Part shown: positions 37,831 to 49,611 of the stretch, one piece after another
How positions within the stretch are numbered: the stretch's first letter is position 1
Layout: every line of letters begins with the position of its first letter
Source: Acanthococcus lagerstroemiae
Lineage: Eukaryota > Arthropoda > Insecta > Hemiptera > Eriococcidae
Direction: 5' to 3'
NCBI GenBank assembly: GCA_031841125.1
Contig: CM063112.1
Location: 22,284,603-22,348,602, forward strand
DNA length: 64,000 bases
Position numbers and translations under genes: made by a program
Notes under the pieces: generated by a model
Database searches by the model: none
Told to the model about the DNA's origin: nothing
Seen by the model: only the letters and a program-made list of their open reading frames with translations

Positions 37831-40434
37831 TGGCAATGACGTGCACACACCAGTATCAGTCTTTTTAGGTCCGGTGGTGACATGCCTTGCGATTGTAGTA
37901 CCTTGTTCGTTCGAACTGGCGGGGGTTACAGGACGCGTTATCTTTCCACTTTGATTGATACTGTTTTCGCTGTGTTTGCTAGGATCAGTGTACCCAGATA
38001 TGGATCATTTTACTTTTAGTGGTACTATTTGTGGTACATTTGCAATATGTGGTACACCTGTGGTTACAATTTCAATTTTTTGGACTGAATTTGCTCCGGA
38101 ATATTTTTGAATGTAAAGTTGTGATACCTGGTAACTCTGATTGCAATGTCGTTCGTTTTATTTCGGGTATCCTAGTAGTAGATCAAGTTTCCAATCCCTA
38201 TTGACGAAATCGGGCAAAATTCAGCTCCTGGTTGTAGCGGATTTTCAGTTTTCCGCTGCGAAATTATGAGAATCAATGCAGCGGTTATACAATTCTGCAG
38301 CGTTACACTACAATGTGAGAGCAGATCTAACAGCAGACCTCAAGAGTTGTCCGCTGCGGATTTTGAAATGATTCCGCAGAGTACACATATAGAGACAGCA
38401 GCGTTACGTAGCAATTTAAAACAATTATCCGCTACACTGCTGATGTGGATGATGAAACTCAGCAGCATTCAGCAGTTAATGAGTTAAATGTTGGATAGTA
38501 TACAGCAGCTTTTCATTTTACTGCGACTAAGTAGCGGAACGCTGCGGATAATTCAATTTTTTCAGCAGCTAAGGTTGATATCAGAATGAAACAATGGCTT
38601 GTAGCTACGGGTGATGTTGCCTTTGGGCTTCAAGGTTGTCGCCAAGTCGGCGCCTTTAGATAAACGTTTGCGGCTTAATGGCTATCCGGTTCGATATGTA
38701 TCTACAAACTATCTCACAGTTTCTGTTTTCAACTTCCAAGTTAGCAGTTGCGCGTTGCGTTTTTGAGTTCAGTTTGGAATTTTGTGTTGAGAAGGTAATT
38801 TACTGATAAGCTATATTATCTACATGTCATTTAATGTAATATTCAATTAGTGGTTATTGGAGGATAATTATTTACAAGCGATAAAAAGAGCGTTTGCATG
38901 CGAAAAACTACAAATCTAGAAATCAAACGCATGTCATTTGTATAAGGAATGCACGCGAAATAAGGCACACAAATTTAAATCGTCGGACCTGTATGTTGTC
39001 GCATGTATGAATGTTACCAGTGTTCCATTTTAGTTGTTCTCTTGGTAACTCCAACTTCAGAGGGTACTGAACCCTCTCATACTTCAGGTACCAGGTGGCT
39101 ACTGTCATCAACCACTGCCACTGACGCTCCAACAACTAGTGTCATGTGCTGGACTGTCAGCAACCAGTGCCAGGTGCTCGACTGTCATGAACTTCTGCCA
39201 CTGCATCTCTTGGCTATGGCTCTGATCACTCTCGTCCGCAGCATGTGCTATACAGGGATGTTTCCCTGAATGTTTTCGATCAAAAATACGAAAAAGTGAG
39301 CCCCCCCCCCTCCAGTCCAAAGGAAAAAAGTAGAAAGAAAAGAGAAATCAAATCAGGAATGTTTCGGGAAACGCTTCATATTATCTGGAAATTGAGAATC
39401 ACTACTGAAAAGCCAACCAATGTGATGGACAACCAATATCTGATGAAAAACTCAAACTGGTATATTACCCCAAACTGACAGTTCAAAACAGATAAAGAGC
39501 CTTAAAATTTCTAACATCCTAAAACTGGCGTGATTGTCGCTTTTTGCTCTTTTTTTTTTTAAATAGCTGATTTTATTGTCGCGTTTTTTCCTTCCCTGTT
39601 TCATTTTCGCGTGAACCACCCTTCTTTTTCGCTTGATGAAAAATCGGACCCCTAATTATTCAATGGGTGAATCAGCTTGGGTGTGAGAAAATTCAGAAAA
39701 TGCTCTCTAGGCTGCAGCCGTTCAAAAGATTTCTAATTGACTTTTTGTACCCTGTGTTTCAAAACGCGTGCGCATGTTGGGGGGGGGGGGTCGCGGATTT
39801 CATAAGTGAAAGCCTATGCGTGAAAAGTCAGTAACATTCATTCGAACTATTTCAAGAGTCTTAGAAAATGTTCTTGTTTTGTACGCATCTCTGTCAAGAA
39901 AGTCCACTTAGTCTTGTCGGTATGAAGTTGAGGGGCGGGGGTCATACTAGACCGAATTACCCTTTGAATGAGACCTTAACCAGCTGTGTAACGTTACTGA
40001 AAGATTTTTTTCAGTCTTTCTGATAATAAGGTACAGAAAAGCTGTATTTTGAGAAAAATGCTTTTGAAAGTCCGCAAAATGATTAAGAGTGAAAACTTCC
40101 ATTAAGAAAAAAATTGGAGTCGACAACCTGGGCCCTTTTTGTTTCCATGCATTTCATACCCTGTGATCGCCAAAGTGGGCCCTTTCAACAGAGATGTACG
40201 CAATAAATTGTTTTTATTGTGCCCAGTGGGCATAACCAACCTAGTATTCAAAGAAGCCCGCCCTTGACCAAAGCAGAGGGCATTGGTGAGCATTGTTGAA
40301 GTTCCACACTGCTTTCTGCATCCTCCAACATACTTGAGACTTTCATAGGTTTTTTGAACATATTTTGACCCACTGATATCATCTTCCTATTCTTCCTACA
40401 AGTATTCCAGAAGATTTTCAAATCTCATATTTAC
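37831..40434. other. Intergenic or intronic, nothing firm
   Basis: 38,230-38,580 has many GCAGCG/CCGCTGCGGA-type words and may be an old MITE. 39,010-39,270 is GC-richer with recurring CTGTCA and CAACCAGTGCCA phrases. G or C runs stand at 39,300 and 39,779. No gene supported. Confidence 0.35.
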
Positions 40435-40503
40435 CTATAATATTCTGACAATTCAGGTTCTCTCGTTCATCGGACTCATTGGACTCAGCTTTCTTCGATT
40501 TAT
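40435..40503 (-). CDS. Candidate 69-nt internal exon, minus strand
   Basis: The acceptor TATTTCTCTAG precedes, and the donor ATAG|GTAAAT follows, a segment with only one open frame. That frame encodes a charged stretch, KSKKAESNESDERENLNCQN. It could be a microexon of a host gene, but no neighbouring exon was found. Chance occurrence is possible. Confidence 0.25.
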
Positions 40504-40800
40504 CTAGAGAAATATATTACATAATAACAAGTAAAAATGGATTTCTTTTCACACTATTCCATAAACGAAGTAAGAAATCAGCCACGTTTTGACTATCCAC
40601 CACTCTTCACAAGTTGTCCACTTTCTTCCGAGGATCAAATTCCCTGACTTTTCCAGATTTTTTCAGGAAATTTTTTAATGGACTCATACTCTGGAAGAAG
40701 TTCCCTATTCAACAATGTGCGTGAAGGCACTTTAATAATCGCAAAAAGAAAGTCAAAAATTTGTGAATATGGAACCAATTTTAGGTTGAAAATTTGGATT
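40504..40800. other. Intergenic or intronic
   Basis: Contains a partial CAGGGTGTCTACC-family end near 40,613 (GTTGTCCACTTTCTTCCGAG then TTCCCTGACTTTTCC). Nothing else recognised. Confidence 0.35.
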
Positions 40801-40809
40801 TTAAAATTC

Positions 40810-41330
40810 TAAAACGGGCTAAATCGGAAAAATAAGGCAATTATTCGAAATCAGCGACCTAGAAAACCCCCATTTTTGATAGTTCGTTTCATAGGTCATC
40901 ACACTTTGATTCTGGGCGGATTTTAGTCATCTCTAGGCCCCCCTCGCCCCCCAAAATTGACGAATTTCCAAAATTGTTCACGGATTCTACTTTCAGGGGG
41001 AAGAGGCCTTTCCAACAAGGTGCATAAAGACATTGTATCAGCGAAAATGAAAAACATGTAAAATAACCCCTTCTGCCCCAAATTTTTGAATGTTCTGCCC
41101 CCTGGGTTAGTCAAATCGGAAAAACAAGGCAATTTTCGAAATCAGCGACCTGGAAAACCCCATTTTCGATAGTTCGTTTGATAGGTCACCACACTTTGAT
41201 TCTGGGTGGATTTTGGTCATCTCTAGGCCCTTTGCGTCCCAAAATTGATAAATTTTGATTTTTTCCCCACGGATTCGTATTTTGGAGTAAACGGTCTTTC
41301 CAACGAAGTGCCTAAAAGCATACCTTCCTA
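40810..41330 (+). repeat. Diverged tandem duplication, ~300-bp period
   Basis: 40,816-41,060 and 41,116-41,325 share AAATCAGCGACCTRGAAAAC, GATAGTTCGTTT, CACACTTTGATTCTGGG and TTTCCAACRARGTGC in the same order. Non-coding. Confidence 0.7.
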
Positions 41331-41742
41331 TTTAAGATTCCGAAGTTGGTGGTAGGTTCTAGCCCCCCGTGAAAGGGGGAGAACATTTTTAAGCTCCGAA
41401 GAAACTAGACTTTACGACTGGAAAATCATTTTCTTCCTGGGAAGATCTGCCCATCGGTTCGTGAAAAAACAGGGGGGGGGACTTTCGTGGAACACCTCGT
41501 ATACATTTTGGTCCTGAAGTTGATATGCTCCGAGATATTCGCGGTTTCTTGTAAAATCTCAGTATTACACAAGACTTCAAAGTCGGAGCGGCACGTGTTA
41601 ATCACCTCAAATTGAACTCAAATTTTATATGGCGAGTATCTACTATGTAGGTCCACTGGAACAAATTTCAGTGCGCACCTAATCGATTGGTGAAAACTTG
41701 TAAAATAAGGGTTACCCTAGTGCAAACGGCACAAACAGCGAT

Positions 41743-42630
41743 AAAGTTTGACCAGGTAAATCTACAAAACGCCAAGGCAGCAAATGACACACTGGAGCGA
41801 TATGTGGCGGCTGAGAGATTATAGACGTAGTTCTGATTCAGAAATCATATTCCTACCGAAATCTGCGAAAAGGTTGAGACGCAACAAAATCATATGCGTC
41901 GATGATGGCGTCCTAAAGGCAGCTATTGTGATCCGCAGTGGTGGATTTGACGTAATGAAAGCCGAACATCACACACGAGCACATACATGGCGTGTACAAA
42001 GATCAAAGTCGGCCAAACGTCAATCCTGGTGATCAGGGCCTACCTGCAGTTCAGTCATCAGATGCAACCATACCTAGAAGCGATAGAAGAGATCCTGATA
42101 ACTGCGACTGCAGAACAAGTAGTGATTGGAATGGATGCCAACGCAAAGTCGGTGGAGAGGCAGCATGATAGCACTGACACCAGGGGTAGGGCTGTCTAAG
42201 AATTCACGGTAAGGAACAACTTTAGTGTCCATGGTGGAGTGTGAATGAACTTGGTAAATTTTGTATGTAGGGTGCGGCCGAAAGCGCTCTGGACTACAGA
42301 AGAAAGAAATTGTGAGTTGGCACACCCTACATACAGCAGGATGATGAACGACTTATATATAACGAATAGATCCAGGCAACCCTGGACGTTCTACTCACCA
42401 TCTGGGCGATCTAACATAGATGTCACCATGACATCAGCGGAGTCAGAAACAAAGACTAGAAACTGGAGAGTCCTACCAGACCCGCGAATCATTCATTCCC
42501 CAGGGGCTACGAAGTTATTAGTGATTCGAAGTGGTAGAGCTACAAAGACAAATGAGACGAAAAGGAAAAGGTACCAAGCCGCGAAACGACAAGGCAGACC
42601 TATCGAAGAACAGTTGGAGTTAACTTCTAA
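41743..42630 (+). pseudogene. R1-like LINE endonuclease remnant with frameshifts
   Basis: Pieces of an apurinic-type endonuclease domain occur in order but in different frames. About 41,748-41,815 reads QVNLQNAKAANDTLERYVAA; near 41,830 LIQKSYSYRN stands in place of the usual LIQEPY; 42,032-42,160 has AYLQFSHQMQPYLEAIEEIL and IGMDANAKS (the conserved DxNAKS box); then DTRGRAV; and 42,385-42,480 has WTFYSPSGRSNIDVTMTSAE followed by NWRV. This order and these words are typical of R1-clade non-LTR elements. No reverse transcriptase domain follows, so the copy is truncated, and it is inactive. Confidence 0.75.
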
Positions 42631-42796
42631 CTTAAAAGTTTCAGCTTTCAACTTTTCTATTTTATTTTTTCTATTTCACTTTAAAAGTAAAATTTGCAAC
42701 TATTTCCCTCCGCATTAAATGTTTCGATAGATAAGAGCACCCTCTCCTCCTCCCTCTCCCTCGTCACAGTGCCAACGCAGAACAGTGTGGGTAAAT

Positions 42797-43475
42797 GAGT
42801 GCGTGCAAATGAAAGGGGCCTAAGAGCAAAAACGTAGTTTTGAGATAAACGCGTTCAAAGTTTCAGTTTGTTACCACATGAGAATAAATAGAGATAAAAA
42901 TGTGCGGTAAAAAAGGTACTAAACTAGACGCCTTTAACGTTCCAAATCAGTTGATGTACCTTTGGTATAAATATGTTCTTATTTTCGGCAATTTTTCAAA
43001 GTAGACTGTATGAGTGCCCTTTTCATTGGCAGTGAATTTTTGCATCAAAATTGAATATTAATCTATGTTGTTATGGTCTAAAAAGGTATTCTAATGAGAA
43101 ATTAATTTAACGTTCCAAATCAGTTGATGTACCTTTGGTAGAAATAATCCTATTTTCGGCAATTTTTCAAAGTAGACTCTATGGGTGCCCTTTTCATTGG
43201 CAGTGAATTTTTGCATCAAAATTGAATATTAATCTATGTTGTTATGGTCTAAAAAGGTATTCTAATGCGAAATTAATACAAGAACACAACGAATCCACCA
43301 AACCAGTCAACTTTTTTCAGTAGTATTGAAAACTGCTTGAACAGAAAATTTAATAAGACTGATAACTCTGCGACTATTATAGATACTCGATAGAGCGCGC
43401 TTCAGAGCATCAGAATAGTCGATGTCCGCTAAAGGGCCTAATTGTCACTTAGGCCCCTTTCATTTGTACGCACTC
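42797..43475. mobile_element. 679-bp TIR element with internal 173-bp duplication
   Basis: The terminal inverted repeat is 28 bp with one mismatch: left GAGTGCGTGCAAATGAAAGG and onward, right CCTTTCATTTGTACGCACTC. AAAT stands on both sides and may be the target duplication. Inside, 42,933-43,105 and 43,106-43,277 are a nearly identical direct duplication (starting TTTAACGTTCCAAATCAG). No transposase. Confidence 0.75.
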
Positions 43476-44334
43476 AAATGAAACTGCGGCTTTCAACTTT
43501 CAGCTTTTCAAATTCACGTCCATTTTAACTTTCAAGTTAACTTTCTAGAAATCGTGTCTCTTTCAGCTTAAAACTTGTAACTTTCACAAGAACTTTCAAA
43601 CCCTGATTGGAGGTTATTCTCAGTAGGGATGCGAATTAACATTTGTCCTACCCCAAGAATACTGATTGGTCATATGATTCAGCGGGCTGGTTTGTTCGGC
43701 ATTTGTTCCGTGGAATTGACTCGATTTTCATGTTTTAACATTGCGCAGTTATAGGATTTCGGGCTTTAAAATAGAAGTTTTTTTTTTCTTCTTTTCTTTT
43801 AAATGCTTTGGTTTATCAAACTTTCTCTGTATCCTCATGTGTGCTGACAGGATGTCATTACGACATTTTCCATATTCAGTTTTGTGTTTCTATTGCGTCA
43901 AAATTCCATGTGAAGACACCGAAGTATGCAATTCGATTTTATTGGAAGATGGCGAAGCAGTACAGATGAGGATCGAGTTTGAATTCATGTAATAAATTGA
44001 ACGGAAACAATCGGTAAGAAGTCAATTACGAGTATTTATATACGTCCCACCACACCATGCTTTCTAGTGTCATAAATTGTAGTAAGGAAATTCCTTGAAA
44101 ATAGCCACCTTTTGACGAGGTTAAATTTAGGTTTTAAAAACGTGATTTTTCAACATTTTTTGAGTGGAATAGATTAGGTACTTACGTGTCCTGAAGAGTG
44201 CTGATATTCCATTAGGCTCAATTCATCATCAAGGGGAAGGGGGTTGGAAGCAATTTAAAATCTATCAGTCACTGCTGTGAAAATTCCACCATGAAAACAG
44301 CAGAGATATTCTCGAACATTGCATCTTTTTTGAC
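43476..44334. other. Intergenic, nothing firm
   Basis: An open frame at 43,741-43,992 ends RMRIEFEFM-like and is compatible with a terminal exon after an acceptor, but no partner exon was found, so no gene is called. Confidence 0.3.
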
Positions 44335-44757
44335 CGGCATCCCGATGCGAAATTAGTTACCCTCTAGTTACCCAGTTCCCTGCGAAAACGTTACCCATTT
44401 GTTACCCTCGGGTTACCCTCAGATCCCTTGTTCCCCTTTAGTTACCCGCGGGTTACTGGCGTGATAGTACGCCATTAATTACCCTCTATAGTTTCTCGCG
44501 ATGGAAAAGTTACCCATTTGTTACCCAAGGTCAGAAACGCAAATAGGGCTCAGAACTAGGGGGGCTTAAGCCCCCGTATTATGAAGCAACATCACCCCTC
44601 CGCATCATTTTCTTTGGTAATTTCTCAGTGTTGGGGGGGGGGCTAAGCCCCAAAGCCTCCCACTATTTGCGCCTATGCCCAACGTTACCCTCAGATGACC
44701 CTTGTTCCCCTTTAGTTATTCGGATAACTGGTGGGATTTTACGCATCGGGATGGTGG
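44335..44757. mobile_element. TIR element, CATCCCGATGCG ends
   Basis: Left end CATCCCGATGCGAAATTAG, right end TTTTACGCATCGGGATGG. The interior is filled with GTTACC repeats (GTTACCCATTTGTTACCC, GGGTTACCCTCAGA). The ends match the MITE at 26,382-26,642 inside the virus-like block. A smaller element is nested at about 44,538-44,682. Confidence 0.65.
44538..44682. mobile_element. Small nested MITE with GCGCAAATAG ends
   Basis: The left border reads CGCAAATAGGGCT and the right border reads CCACTATTTGCGCC, an inverted pair. GGGGGGCTTAAGCCCCC lies just inside the left end. It interrupts the GTTACC-rich host element. Confidence 0.55.
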
Positions 44758-45585
44758 TTAGCCGCGGAGAAAAAATGAAGGAAACTGAAGTTTTTGAATG
44801 ATTAGAATAATATTGATTTCTTTTTTGTAACATATTTGTAGACGTAATGAGTCTGGCTTCATTTTTCCATCAAAGCATCTCTGTTTTTGAAAGAGCCAAA
44901 CGGACACAAGAATATTAATTATATCATTATGCATATCACATTTATAGAACTGGTGTTGTCAGACAAACTTATTTTTTGTCATTTTGTCAGAGTAGTCTTT
45001 CATCTTTTGTTGTTTGGTCGTAAATTTTGTTATCAGAGTTTCTTCATTTTGTTTTTTCATTGTTTTGTTATATGCCTTGACAAAATTATTTTCTTATCTT
45101 GCCTTCCCTTTTGTCATGATACTTAGCATGGTCTACTGTTAATTGCATAATCTGTTATCAATTATTATATTATCATGTATTCGTTGACGAAGTGTCATAA
45201 CGTAATTTTTTGTCATTTTGTTTTGTCGTTAGATTCGTGTTTTTATGTCACTGACGAACCAAAATTCATGAGCTACGGCTGAGGAAATTCCACCGGCATG
45301 CATTGCTAACCACGACTATGGAAATTTCACCGGCATGATTAGCCACGACCATGGAAACAGCTGAGGAATTCTCGAACATCACTCAAAGATAACAAGAATC
45401 AGCAATATTCGGGTGAGTTGTCATTTAATTCATTTTGAAAATTTACATGAGCACAATATACAGAGTGGTGCATGAGAACTCGCACCAATGTAATTTTCCC
45501 TATGGTGGGCTCTGGATGCACCAGCGTATACTACACGTGTTATATTATATATACAGGTGGACCATGATAAAACGCACCAAATGTG
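44758..45585. other. Intergenic, nothing recognised
   Basis: AT-rich. TTTTGTCATTTTGT phrases recur between 44,965 and 45,240, probably low-complexity drift. No gene supported. Confidence 0.35.
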
Positions 45586-45589
45586 CAAA

Positions 45590-47530
45590 ACGATGAAATA
45601 TTCTTCAGGGAAAATCTCCGATGATTTCCAAGAAATTTTATCACCGATATTTGAGAAAAATCTTCGGGAAGAATCTCCGATGATGTTATCAGAAATCTTC
45701 GAGAATAATTTCCAGGAAGATTCTTCAATAATTTTTAGAGAATTTCATTGGAATATTTGGAAAAATCTTCCATAGTTTTTGAAGAATTTCATCGAAAATT
45801 TTCAGGAAAAATCTGCGACGATTTCCAAAGAATGATTTAATTAGAACTCTTCGAGAAGAGTCTCCAGTGATTTTTAAGGAATTCGGATTTTTTTAGGGAA
45901 AAAATTCCGATAATTTCTGAAGAATCTCATCGAAAATCTTCGGGGAAAATCTTCGACGATTTCCAAAGAACTTCATCAGAAATCTTCGAGAAAATTCCCT
46001 TGATTTCCAAAGATGATTTCACAGAAATTTTATCTAAAATATTAAGAAAAATTAACGATCATTTTCGATAAATTTCATCGGACATCATTGAGTAAAAATC
46101 CGATGATTTCAGGAGAATTGTGTCGGAAATTTTTAGCGAAAATGTCCAATTATTCCAAAGGATTTCATCGGAAATCATCGAAAAGTATCGCTGATGATTT
46201 TCGGAGGGTTTCGCTAGAAAAAAGTTTTGATGATTTCCAGATCATTAAACATTTTTGCAATAAACTGATGATTTCCAAAGAATTTTATCAAAAATATTTG
46301 AGAATAATCTCGATAATTTTCGCAGAATTTCATCGCTCTAATAATTTCCGAAAAATTTCATCTGAAATCTTCAGAAAAACTTCCAATGTGTTCCAAAGAA
46401 TTTCTTCAAAAATCTTAGGGATAATTTTCCGATAATTTTTGATGAATGTCATCGGAAATATTCGGAGAAAAACTCCGATGGTTTTTGAAGAATTTTATCA
46501 AAAATCTTCAGGAAAAATGTTCGATGATCTCCGAAGAATTCCATCGGAAATCTTAGAGAAGAATCTCCGATAATTCTTAAGGAATTTCATCGGATATTTT
46601 TGGGGAAAACTTCCGGTAATGAAAAATTGAGACTATTTTTTACTTATACGATATGGGATCGGAGATTTTTTCTGAAGACTTGATGAAATTCTTCGGAAAT
46701 CGTTGGAAATATTTTGTGAAGATTACCGATGAAATTCTCCGAAAATTAGCGGAGATTTTTTTTCAAAGATTTATCGGAGATTTCCAGTGAAATTTTATAG
46801 GAGATTTTTCTCAAATAGTTCCGATAAAATTCTTCTGAAATTATGGGAAATTTTCGAGAAAATTTTCCGCTGATTTCCGAAAAATTTCATCGAAAATCTT
46901 CGGAAAAATCTCTGATTCGATCATATGAGTGGAAAATAGTCTCAATTCTTCGGAAATTATGATGAAATTCCTTAACAATCATCGGAGATCTTCTTGAAGA
47001 TTTCCGATGAAATCCTTTGGAGATCATCGAATATTTTCCCTGCAGATTTTTGATAAAATTCTTAAAAAATCATCAGAGTCCTCCCCCCCCCTCCCACCGA
47101 ATATTTCCGATGAAATTCCTCAAGAATTACCGAAAATTTTCTCGAAGAATTTTGATAAAATTCTTTGTAATGCACTGGAAGTTTTTTCTTAAGATTTTCG
47201 ATGAGATTCTTCGAAAATTATCGGAATTTTTCCCCAAAAAATTTCCCATGAAATTCCTTAAAAATCATTGGAGATTCATCTCGAAGATTTCTATTGAAAT
47301 TATTCTTCGGAAATCATCGGAGATTTTTCTTGAAGATTTTTGATAAAATTCTTCAAAAACCATCGACGTTTTTTCCAAATATTCCGATGGAATCCACTAA
47401 AAATTATCGCAAAATTTTCCTGAAAATTGTTCTCGAAGACTTCTGTTAAAATTCCTTGGAAATTATCGGAGATTTTCGATGAAATCCTTTGAAAATCATC
47501 TGAAATTTTCCCCGAAGAATATTTCACCGT
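45590..47530. repeat. Foldback-like inverted array of ~45-bp palindromic subrepeats
   Basis: Degenerate units near TCCGATGATTTCC, AAAGAATTTCATCGG, AAATCTTCGGGAAAA. The left half (to about 46,615) reads in one orientation and the right half is mainly its reverse complement. The outer ends pair (GATGAAATATTCTTCAGGG against CCCCGAAGAATATTTCACC). A second inverted pair lies inside (GAGACTATTTTT near 46,630 and AAATAGTCTC near 46,933). Short open frames reading FRRISSEIF-like repeats are not genes. Confidence 0.8.
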
Positions 47531-48040
47531 TGCTGTTAAGGAAAACAGAACCAAGCGACACTTTTTGACAAAATAAGTTATTAGTATTATTGGGAAGAGC
47601 GTAAAAAATAGGATTTTCAAAATTGGGCCCCCGATACACAAATGTATACCCACGTTGAAAAGAGCTTATTAGTAAACGCTACGTCATATAGTTTCTATAT
47701 GGCTCTTGAACTTCGAATCATGTCTTCTCAAAATCAGATTTTGTCGCTTTTGGTTCTGTTTTGCTTAACAGTGTCCATATCTAGGTAGTAAGAATCTCTG
47801 CTCTTCTATGTGTGTGCAAATCTACTCTAGGTATATTTATGGCGTTAACCTATTTAGTTTTTTCTAGATACTGAGGTCAGTGACTGCACTGCCAGTCGGA
47901 TGAATGAAGAATGAACGCTTACTTATTAGGGTACCTACCTATGTACAACAGCAGCCAACAGCGCTGGACTAGTTCGACCGCAATCATCTGGCCGCCGATT
48001 ACCCTCAACTCCAAATTATAATGTTATTTGAAGAACTATA
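47531..48040. other. Intergenic, nothing recognised
   Basis: No supported feature. Confidence 0.4.
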
Positions 48041-48048
48041 GTGTCATC

Positions 48049-48205
48049 CAGTGTTGTAGCTAGGGGGTTCCCAAAAAGGGGGCACAATAAGGTTTTCAAG
48101 GGAAAAGTAGTCAAAAATTGAGGTATTTTTTAAAAATCGCCGATATTAGAGGACTATGTAAAAATATGGGGGACACGTGCCCCCTGTGCCCCCCGCCCCC
48201 CACTG
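48049..48205 (+). mobile_element. hAT-like MITE, CAGTGGCGTAGCC family, diverged
   Basis: Left end CAGTGTTGTAGCTAGGGGG, right end CCCCCCACTG. Flanking 8-mers GTGTCATC (48,041-48,048) and GTGCCATC (48,206-48,213) differ at one position. The interior TTTTTAAAAATCGCCGATA is the inverse of the copy at 3,516-3,765. Confidence 0.65.
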
Positions 48206-48476
48206 GTGCCATCAGTGTAATTGTATTAAATTTCGTTTTCGTCATTTTCATCAAACGTTCGGCATTGTCTGGATTCGGTAACTTAGCAATCCTTTCATTA
48301 TGTTTGATCTTGTTTGCCTATACCTGTTGCTGAGAATTAAACAAATTAAATTGTTTCTATCCTGAGAACACTGTCAGAGCTGTTTTCCTGATGTCAGAAG
48401 TTGATGTCTGAAATATATGTAACTGATATTTACGTGTTAAATCTAAAGTCGCTGGTTTCAACGTTTCAAGTAGATA

Positions 48477-48649
48477 TAGGGCTCTATAGTTTCACCTGGG
48501 TATACTAAGCCACCATTTTGGTTCGTACTGCGCCCGTCGATGCCGAATTGACTACGCGTTACGCTCCGCATAGTCGGATTCGGCATCCACGGGCGCAGTA
48601 TGAACCAAAATGGCGGCTTAGTATACCCAGGTGAAACTATAGAGCCCTA
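48477..48649. mobile_element. 173-bp near-perfect palindromic MITE
   Basis: Arms of about 78 bp begin TAGGGCTCTATAGTTTCACC on the left and end GGTGAAACTATAGAGCCCTA on the right, with only a handful of mismatches and a ~16-nt centre (CGCGTTACGCTCCGCA). TA at both ends would suit a Tc1/mariner-type target. The arms contain CCATTTTGGTTC and TGCGCCCGTSGATGCCGAAT. RNA from it would form a long hairpin. No coding. Confidence 0.85.
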
Positions 48650-48985
48650 GTAGACATAGGCCTTTGATGTTGAAACTTGAAAGTAACAATCCAAATATCA
48701 CTAATCTTTAAACGCGATTTGAATTTTCGTTAAGTGAAGGTAATGAAAAAATTAGAGTAGATAACAGTTAGCATTGGGATATAAACCTGCACTAGAGTAC
48801 GCTGCAAAATCACCTGTGTGAGTTTTAGCTGGGGGAAATGAAAAGGTAATCATGTGTACTTTTTAATTGGGATGTTAACCTGAGTTTCCAAAGTTGGTAT
48901 CCCTGCCGGTAATAACAAGGTGATAAGGTACAAAAGGGGGATGATTTCACGAAATCATCCCCCTTTCAATTCTTATTAGCTGTTC
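48650..48985. other. Intergenic, nothing recognised
   Basis: Contains a short perfect hairpin, GGGGGATGATTTCG next to CGAAATCATCCCCC (48,937-48,965). Nothing else. Confidence 0.45.
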
Positions 48986-48989
48986 TCGC

Positions 48990-49340
48990 CATTGTCACCC
49001 GTTAGCATACTGTCATGGAAATTTTTAATACAGAGACCAGAATAAGGGTCTTTAATGTATCTTGAAATAAGGGCCGAATTGCCAGACTCCGTTAACGGAA
49101 ATTAACTAACAGAGTATGCTAAAAGACAGTTGAGAGTTTCTGAGCAAGTATAAACGATAATCGATAAAGTAGCCCAAGATGATTTAAAAAATCTAACTGC
49201 CCTTAGAATACTCTGTCATGGAGATTTGTAATACAGAGAACAGAATAAGGGACTTTAATGTATCTTAAAAAAGGGACTGAATTTCCAGACTCTCTTCACA
49301 AAAATTGAGTGAGAGAATATGTTAAATGACTATTGGGAGT
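48990..49340 (+). repeat. Satellite-flanking repeat, two diverged copies
   Basis: 48,998-49,140 and 49,198-49,335 share ACTSTCATGGARATTTKTAA, ATACAGAGA, CAGAATAAGGG and a GAGTATGYTAAA-like end. A third partial copy stands on the other side of the satellite (52,505-52,580), so the array is embedded in this sequence. Confidence 0.65.
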
Positions 49341-49403
49341 AGCAGCTCCATAAATGAGGAGTTATCTGTCAAAAGGGCCCCTGACAAACAGGTGCCCTTT
49401 TTG

Positions 49404-49611
49404 CGGATATGCTGATATCGATACACCTTCTTTTTGAAAAATATATCGATGTATCGAGCGATACATCGATACATGGCCCACCACTACCTGCAATAACACG
49501 TCTTTTAAAATACATCGATGATACTTTGGAAATTGTGTATCGATGCATCGATACACCTTCTTTATGGAAAATATATCGATGTATCGAGCGATGCATCGAT
49601 ACTTCGCCCAC
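49404..49611 (+). mobile_element. hAT-like element in the satellite, 5'-truncated duplicate
   Basis: Matches the later part of 51,667-51,941 (ATCGATACACCTTCTTT, GCCCACCACTACCTGCAA) and has the same right junction with the satellite (GCCCACTACTA then CTCCATAC), but its left end is missing. The shared junction indicates amplification with the array rather than independent insertion. Confidence 0.7.
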
